Part shown: positions 22,736 through 27,438 of the stretch, one piece after another
How positions within the stretch are numbered: the stretch's first letter is position 1
Layout: every line of letters begins with the position of its first letter
DNA from: CAZJRB01 sp964547995
GTDB taxonomy: Bacteria > Planctomycetota > Planctomycetia > Pirellulales > Thermoguttaceae
Direction of reading: 5' to 3'
NCBI GenBank assembly: GCA_964547995.1
Contig: CAZJRB010000104.1
Span: forward strand, 1 to 27,438
DNA length: 27,438 nucleotides
Program-made: the position numbers and the translations under genes
Notes under the pieces: model-generated
What the model was told of the DNA's origin: nothing
The model's database searches: none
The model's input: the letters and a program-made list of their open reading frames with translations, nothing else

Positions 22736-23674
22736 ATGAGCAAGCACACAAGGCGGGCGTTTATGGCTCGGTCGGCGGCAGCCGCTGGCATGGCAACTTT
22801 GGGTGCGGAAGGCATTTTCGCCCAGGGCGCGGGTAAACCGGCCGACATGACCATCGCCAAGTGGAGCGGCACCGGCAAGCCGACCGACAAGCAACTCAGC
22901 GAGATCGCCACCAAGCTGACCGAAAAAGCCATTGAAGGCCTCGGCGGGCTGAAACGCTTCGTCAGCAAGGGCGACGTGGTCTGGGTAAAACCCAACATCG
23001 CCTGGGACCGCACGCCCGATCTGGCCGCGGACACCAACCCGGACGTCGTCGCCACGATCGTGCGTCTCTGTTTCGACGCCGGCGCGAAGACCGTCAAGGT
23101 CGGCGACAACCCGTGCAACCCCGCCCAGAAGACCTATCACAGCAGCGGGATCGCCGCGGCCGTGAAGCCGCTGGGGGCGAAGATCGTCTTTCTCGACAAG
23201 AGCCGGTTCCGCGAAACCGCGATCAAGGGCGAGCGGCTCAAGAAACTCCTGCTCTATCCCGAGATCATCGAGTCCGACTTGGTGATCAATGTGCCCATCG
23301 TAAAACACCACGGGCTCCCCGGCGCCACGCTGTGCATGAAAAACTACATGGGCGTGATGGAGGAGCGCAGGCCGTTCCACCAGGCAATCGATGTCTGCGT
23401 TGCCGATCTGACGCGGTTCATGAAGCCGCGGATTTGCGTCATGGACGCCGTGCGGATACTGACAAAGCGCGGTCCCATGGGCGGCAAGCCGGAGTACGTC
23501 CAGTTGAAAACGACCGTCGCCGCGGGTGTCGATATCGTCGCGCTGGATGCCCTGGGGGCCGAGATACTGGGCAAGAAACCGGCCGACATCAAGACGATCC
23601 CCAAGGGCCAGGAGGCCGGATTGGGTAAGATGGACTATCGCTCGCTGGCGCTGAAGGAGATTGCCGTTTCATGA
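22736..23674 (+). CDS. Tat-exported DUF362 protein
   Basis: 312-residue protein of the DUF362 family, function unknown though often encoded with Fe-S proteins. A twin-arginine signal (KHTRRAFMARSAAAAGMA, cleavage around residue 30) indicates export of a folded protein. DUF362 features include VKPNIAWDR (85-93), the DAGAKTVKVGDNP segment, SDLVINVPIVKHHG and LCMKNYMGVMEE; the latter two normally build the active or metal site. The ATG at 22736 follows AAAGGAG (22721-22727); in-frame ATG 22592 overlaps the upstream hairpin and is rejected. Its stop overlaps the next ATG (ATGA), so it is tightly coupled to the polyferredoxin, which suggests a periplasmic redox role. Confidence 0.85.
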   Translation: MSKHTRRAFMARSAAAAGMATLGAEGIFAQGAGKPADMTIAKWSGTGKPTDKQLSEIATKLTEKAIEGLGGLKRFVSKGDVVWVKPNIAWDRTPDLAADTNPDVVATIVRLCFDAGAKTVKVGDNPCNPAQKTYHSSGIAAAVKPLGAKIVFLDKSRFRETAIKGERLKKLLLYPEIIESDLVINVPIVKHHGLPGATLCMKNYMGVMEERRPFHQAIDVCVADLTRFMKPRICVMDAVRILTKRGPMGGKPEYVQLKTTVAAGVDIVALDALGAEILGKKPADIKTIPKGQEAGLGKMDYRSLALKEIAVS

Positions 23675-25323
23675 GCAAGCGCCGGGCGGTATGCAGTGCA
23701 ACCCGAATCCGGCGGGCGGTGCAGGTCGTTTTTCTGCTGGTTTTTCTGGGGTTGGTGCTATTTGCGCGCCCACGCCCCGGCGTAGAGCCCAGCCCGCTGC
23801 TGAAATCGTTTTTCCTGATCGACCCGCTGATTCTGATCTTTACCTGGCTGGCCGCCCATGCCGTGCCCGCTACGCTGCTGCTGTCGCTGATTCTCGTCGC
23901 GATGACGGTCGTTCTGGGCCGGGTTTTCTGCGGTTGGGCCTGCCCTTTGGGAACCATCCATGACATCGCGGGCCGCTTTTTCGACTGGGTCCAGGGCAAG
24001 CGGAAAACGGGGGATCACTGGTCACCGTGGCAGCGATCGAAGTACTACCTGCTCATCGGGTTGCTGGCAATGGCGGTCTTCGGCGGCCACTGGGCCTGCA
24101 TCATGGACCCCCTGGTGCTGCTCTACCGGACCACCACCGTCGTGCTGTTTCCGGCGACCCAATGGGCCGTCGAGGAAGGTTCCGCAACCATTTACCACTC
24201 GCCTCCTCCCGTCCACTGGTTAAATTTTGCGGCCGAGCCGGTGAAGGATTTTTTCCGGCATCATGTGTTTGTGGTCGAAAACCAGGCGTTTCTCGGCAGC
24301 GGGCTGATCGCGACCCTGTTTGTGGGGCTTCTGCTGTTGAACGCCTATCGGCGGCGCTTCTGGTGCCGATACCTCTGCCCGCTCGGAGCCCTGTTGGGAG
24401 TGTTCGCATGGCGGCCGGCGCTGCGCCGCAGAGTGCTCCAGGGCGACTGCAATCAGTGCGATCTTTGCGGGATGCGCTGCCACGGCGCCGGTGCCAAAGA
24501 GCCGGGCGACCAATGGATTCCTTCGGAGTGCCTGGTCTGCCTCAACTGCACAGAGGCCTGCAACTGCGATGCCCTGGCCTTCCGGTGGGCCTTTCTCTGG
24601 CAGAAGCGGCCGGGCGAGGGGGGGGTTGATCTCTCGCGGCGAGCGGCGGTTGGTGCGGCCGTTGGAGGCGTGGTTGCGTTGTCTTTCATGCGATCCAATC
24701 CGCAGTCCCGGGGCACCAACCCGCGGAACCCCACCGCAACGTTCCATCCGAAGTTGATCCGCCCGCCGGGGGCGCGGCCCGAACGCGAGTTCCTCGAGCG
24801 CTGCACCGCCTGCGGCCTGTGTATGAAAATCTGCGAAAGCGGTGGATTGCAGCCGGCGGTGACCGAGGCCGGCCTCGAGGGCCTGTGGACGCCGAGGCTG
24901 GTGCCGCAGATCGGCAGTTGCCATTTCACCTGCAACCTTTGCGGCCAGGTCTGCCCGACCGGAGCTATCGAGCCATTGACGCTGGAAGCCAAGCAGGAAG
25001 TCCGGATTGGCCTGGCCTCGTTCGACACTACCCGGTGCATTCCTTATGCGTACGATCGAGATTGCATGGTCTGCGAGGAGCACTGCCCGCTCCCTGAAAA
25101 GGCAATCTACTTCGTCGAGGTGGAAATCCAGGAGCAGAGCGGTCAGACGAAGACGATCAAGCAGCCGCACGTCAACCCGGACCTGTGCATCGGGTGCGGG
25201 GAGTGCGAGAACAAGTGCGTGTTCAAGGACCGGCCGGCCATCCGCGTCGCCAGCGCCAACGAGACCCGCCACCCCCGCAACCAGCCGATTCTGCCGCCCG
25301 GTGAGGGCTTCTACGGCTATTAG
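23671..25323 (+). CDS. NapH/NapG-like membrane polyferredoxin
   Basis: 550-residue membrane iron-sulfur protein. Residues 1-250 resemble NapH/CcoG-type quinol-side proteins: several membrane helices and the two paired motifs CGWACPLG (87-94) and CRYLCPLGA (232-240). Two ferredoxin clusters follow (CNQCDLCGMRC at 260-270; CLVCLNCTEACNC at 287-299). Near 320-340 sits an internal twin-arginine-like segment, SRRAAVGAAVGGVVAL, after which a NapG-like part carries four further Cys clusters (CTACGLCMKIC; CNLCGQVCPTG; CMVCEEHCP; CIGCGECENKC). It looks like a NapH-NapG fusion that passes electrons from the quinone pool to the periplasm, probably to the DUF362 partner. The electron acceptor is unknown. 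It starts by 4-base overlap with the DUF362 stop. Confidence 0.85.
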   Translation: MSKRRAVCSATRIRRAVQVVFLLVFLGLVLFARPRPGVEPSPLLKSFFLIDPLILIFTWLAAHAVPATLLLSLILVAMTVVLGRVFCGWACPLGTIHDIAGRFFDWVQGKRKTGDHWSPWQRSKYYLLIGLLAMAVFGGHWACIMDPLVLLYRTTTVVLFPATQWAVEEGSATIYHSPPPVHWLNFAAEPVKDFFRHHVFVVENQAFLGSGLIATLFVGLLLLNAYRRRFWCRYLCPLGALLGVFAWRPALRRRVLQGDCNQCDLCGMRCHGAGAKEPGDQWIPSECLVCLNCTEACNCDALAFRWAFLWQKRPGEGGVDLSRRAAVGAAVGGVVALSFMRSNPQSRGTNPRNPTATFHPKLIRPPGARPEREFLERCTACGLCMKICESGGLQPAVTEAGLEGLWTPRLVPQIGSCHFTCNLCGQVCPTGAIEPLTLEAKQEVRIGLASFDTTRCIPYAYDRDCMVCEEHCPLPEKAIYFVEVEIQEQSGQTKTIKQPHVNPDLCIGCGECENKCVFKDRPAIRVASANETRHPRNQPILPPGEGFYGY

Positions 25324-25360
25324 CTGTAGAATCTCTCCCGCCAGCAAAGCCGTGACCGGT

Positions 25361-25443
25361 GAGGCTGTGACTTTTTGGCGTTTGACACATTCGGTCTGTA
25401 GGGAACACCCTCTGTGGCGTTCCCTACAAAAAGTCAGAGCCTC
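25361..25443. repeat. 83-bp nested palindromic element
   Basis: Outer arms GAGGCTGTGACTTTTT (25361-25376) and AAAAAGTCAGAGCCTC (25428-25443) pair with one mismatch. Inside lies a second perfect 10-bp stem, TGTAGGGAAC (25397-25406) with GTTCCCTACA (25419-25428). It has the form of a small non-autonomous mobile or REP-like element and might also end the polyferredoxin transcript. Confidence 0.75.
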
Positions 25444-25490
25444 GGTCGTCAGGACTCGAACCTGGAACCTTCGGCTCCGGAGGCCGAAGG
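25442..25490 (-). other. tRNA-Arg(CCG) 3' remnant, possible attachment site
   Basis: On the minus strand: anticodon stem TCGGC, loop CTCCGGA (anticodon CCG), stem GCCGA; then the T-arm CCAGG-TTCGAGT-CCTGA (one mismatch) and an acceptor-like CGACCGA. The matching 5' acceptor TCGGTCG and the D-arm are absent, so this is only the 3' half. Such 3' pieces are typically left by integrases that use tRNA genes as attachment sites. No integrase gene is in view. Confidence 0.6.
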
Positions 25491-25600
25491 CAAGATTGCG
25501 TAAAGCTAAACGGGCGTAAGGAGTTTGGGAAACAGGAAAGTGGTGAGGTGATTCCAGTGGTGCTTGACAGTTTGCAGTGATTTGCAGCGAACATGCCGTT

Positions 25601-26140
25601 CTACTTGCGGGTCTTCGTGCCCGTCTTCCTAGGGACGTCTGTGCGATGGACCTCTTCAGCCTGACGAAGAGCTACCCTGGCCTCCTCCGGCAGATCCGCA
25701 ATTGCATTCAGAATCCTAATGGCCTTCTCTCTAGCCGCACGTGATTTCCTATTCAGTGCAACTATTGCATTTGGAATGACTACTTTCTCGATCTTCTCGC
25801 GATCATATCCTGGTAAGACATGCTGTTCTGGCTGACAGCGAAACGACTCAACCAGCTCCATGGCCTGAGGCCACATCTCAAATAGCGTCTCCGGCATCTC
25901 TTCTGGCCGGGGCGAACGCGCTAGTTCGGGACACGAGAGGTGTGCCACTCCAAAAATCTGGTAGTTGGCTTGAGCTTCGGAAATGCGCATTCCACCGTTG
26001 GCAGGACTCTTCTCCCAATCTGTGCCGCTGGAGGCGATCATATCATCCTCCCAACAACAGATGGCACACGAATTCCAGTCACACGGTTCCTCGATTGTAA
26101 GATGGCCACACACTGGGCACGGATGCTTCTTCTCGCTCAT
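25601..26140 (-). CDS. CPCC-type Cys-rich protein, putative immunity protein
   Basis: 179-residue cytoplasmic protein. Residues 6-70 match the 'Cys-rich CPCC' family pattern: HPCPVCGHLTIEEPCDWNSC, CAICCWEDD and GGMRISEAQANYQIFGVA, although the CPCC signature is here CPVC. The cysteines should bind zinc. The rest (80-179) is a helical, charged region with a basic tail (RKTGTKTRK) that I do not recognise. CPCC proteins are often encoded directly after polymorphic toxin genes and are regarded as immunity proteins; this gene follows the Hint toxin gene on the same strand after 114 bases. The DNA is visibly less GC-rich than the core genes. The ATG at 26140 has GGAG 11-14 bases upstream. Confidence 0.7.
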   Translation of the reverse strand: MSEKKHPCPVCGHLTIEEPCDWNSCAICCWEDDMIASSGTDWEKSPANGGMRISEAQANYQIFGVAHLSCPELARSPRPEEMPETLFEMWPQAMELVESFRCQPEQHVLPGYDREKIEKVVIPNAIVALNRKSRAAREKAIRILNAIADLPEEARVALRQAEEVHRTDVPRKTGTKTRK

Positions 26141-26254
26141 TTCTCACTTACTCCACGTAAGCACTGTTCATCCTATCGGACAATCTTCCGGTTTCTATCG
26201 GTTACACTTGTCACTTCGCCACGCGCCTAGAATTCAGGCGTTGTCGTAAATGCC

Positions 26255-27436
26255 CTAAAGGGTGAGTCCTGCCTTGATCAGAAGTTTGTAGTTCTTGGAC
26301 ATTGCGTCGTTGAACGACTTCAGTCCTTCATCAGCTTGATAGAATGTCTTGATTCGTCTAGTCCTGGCGTTGACGATTAGTATATTCCCTGTATCGAGAT
26401 CGTACTTATAGATGTGGTTATGCACTCGCTTCTCAAGAACATTGTGACCCTTCCTTGCTAGTGCCCTCGCCGTCTTATCGTACTGCGATTTTGTCAGCCC
26501 CATTTCCTTCATGTGCCGCTGGTGACTTGTCTTTGTTAAGCCGCCCTTCTCCCACCTCAGACCCATCTTGCGAACGCTAGTCGCGAACCTCTGGCAGAGC
26601 TTAATTGATCCATTATGTACTAGCAGCCCGTTCTGAGAGACTCGATAGACGTGTTCGCCTTGGACTTGGATGTTATAGACAAATTCGGGTTCGTCGATGG
26701 TATTGATTCGCTCAACATATGCGCCTGGGCCGAAACCATCGAGCTTCTCGCCTTCGCGGAGTGCATCGGCGCGGACGAACTCTTGCCTGTCAACACTCCA
26801 GAACGGGTGGTTGCCGGTGCAGCCGACGGGCTCATCAAGACTGCTGACGTAAACGTCAATCGTGGAACTGACGTAGTGCTTGAAGGTGGCCGTGACGACT
26901 TGGCCGTTGCCGGGCTTGACCGGCGGGCAGGGCCCGATCGAGAGAACTTCGGCCATGCCGTCGATGCCGCATTCGGGCACGGAGATGGGCACCGTGCAGC
27001 CGATTGCCGGCTCGTGCTCCGCCAGCCACTCGGGCCCTTCGACCATCGTGACATCGGCGGTCGTGCCATCGCGTTTCGGGGCGCGGAGGGTGAGGAGTTT
27101 CCACGTGGCCGGGTCCGGCTCGGGACCGAAGTCCGCGCGGTCGGTGTCGGTTAATTCCGGATTGCGGCCCAACACCCGGTCGCACGGCCGAAACGTCTCA
27201 ATCGGGCGATATCGCACGCCGTCCACCACAACGCCGGGAGCCGTGTTTGCCGGCTGTGCCGTTTCGGTGGCTTTCGGTGATTGGATCGCTAAAAAGCCGA
27301 AATAGCCGGCAAACAGCAGCAACAACGCGGTCACCGGCCAACGCCACGAAAACCCTCTGCGCGAAGAGAAGCGTGACTCCGTCTTGTGGCAGGCGGATGT
27401 CGACATGGGCGAGAACGCACTATTTGGTTCTGTCAT
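26255..27436 (-). CDS. Membrane-anchored Hint-domain polymorphic toxin
   Basis: 393 residues as read from ATG 27436, two bases from the window edge, so the true start may be upstream or at ATG 27406. Residues 34-52 are a membrane segment; about 70-155 is unassigned; about 160-275 is a pretoxin Hint (intein-like) domain ending in the typical NGLLVHN, with TGNHPFW near 208 and HVYRVSQNG before the end. These domains cut off the C-terminal toxin. The toxin part (276-393) is Lys/Arg-rich with HNHIYKYDLDTGNILIVNA and RRIKTFYQADEGL, a pattern like BECR-type RNase toxins, but the exact family is not recognised. The CPCC gene downstream is its likely immunity partner. GC falls in the toxin part, as expected from exchange of toxin cassettes. 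Confidence 0.75.
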   Translation of the reverse strand: MTEPNSAFSPMSTSACHKTESRFSSRRGFSWRWPVTALLLLFAGYFGFLAIQSPKATETAQPANTAPGVVVDGVRYRPIETFRPCDRVLGRNPELTDTDRADFGPEPDPATWKLLTLRAPKRDGTTADVTMVEGPEWLAEHEPAIGCTVPISVPECGIDGMAEVLSIGPCPPVKPGNGQVVTATFKHYVSSTIDVYVSSLDEPVGCTGNHPFWSVDRQEFVRADALREGEKLDGFGPGAYVERINTIDEPEFVYNIQVQGEHVYRVSQNGLLVHNGSIKLCQRFATSVRKMGLRWEKGGLTKTSHQRHMKEMGLTKSQYDKTARALARKGHNVLEKRVHNHIYKYDLDTGNILIVNARTRRIKTFYQADEGLKSFNDAMSKNYKLLIKAGLTL

Positions 27437-27438
27437 AG

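Larger units (their letters stand above)
25324..25600. other. Intergenic stretch before the accessory genes
   Basis: Contains the 83-bp palindrome and the tRNA-Arg remnant. From 25491 to 25600 I see nothing recognisable apart from a short direct repeat of TTTGCAG near 25571-25588. Confidence 0.5.

Noticed and set aside
25397..25428. Intrinsic terminator after the polyferredoxin gene
   Set aside because: The stem is perfect but no T-run follows on either strand and it is nested in a larger palindrome, so a repeat element fits better.

Overview
The window looks like chromosomal DNA of a Planctomycete, probably Pirellulales-like. This is inferred from gene content and style, not from any database search. 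The signs are a GC-rich genome, a hydrazine-synthase-alpha-like (HzsA/PD40 type) gene fragment, Tat-exported oxidoreductases, heparinase-type and LamG proteins, a Hint-domain polymorphic toxin, and several families of short palindromic repeats between and inside genes.

Layout. 1-2.4 kb: a Tat-exported aldo/keto reductase and a secreted alpha/beta hydrolase, separated by palindromic repeats. 2.66-2.86 kb: a small Cys-rich DUF6485 protein. 3.3-6.7 kb: a two-gene unit holding a fused alpha-beta 2-oxoacid dehydrogenase E1 and, overlapping its stop codon, a lipoyl domain fused to a ketoacyl-ACP synthase III. 6.7-7.37 kb: a patch of broken gene pieces. 7.37-12.98 kb, minus strand: a secreted polysaccharide-related cluster (LamG/propeller chimera, hydrolase, heparinase-like protein); the last two share an unrecognised domain. 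13.26-15.31 kb, minus strand: betaine-lipid genes btaB and btaA, preceded by a 29-codon very basic COX24/bL38-like ribosomal protein gene with a GTG start. 15.68-22.59 kb, plus strand: an M28 peptidase with two PDZ domains, then nicotianamine synthase, NikR and an ECF-type nickel importer (NikK, NikM, NikL, NikQ, NikO). 22.74-25.32 kb: a DUF362 protein overlapping a large NapH/NapG-like membrane polyferredoxin. 25.3-27.4 kb: a long palindrome, a 3' tRNA-Arg(CCG) remnant, then a CPCC-type putative immunity gene and a Hint-domain toxin gene on the minus strand.

How they may work together. The E1 and lipoyl-KASIII pair has every part needed to pass an acyl group from a 2-oxoacid through a lipoyl arm directly to a condensing enzyme, without an E2 acyltransferase; this is the best candidate for an undescribed system. 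The nas-nikR overlap followed by the Nik transporter suggests nickel handling that couples a nicotianamine-type chelator to a nickel-sensing repressor and a nickel importer. btaA and btaB make the phosphorus-free lipid DGTS. The right edge looks like a small accessory island next to a tRNA remnant.
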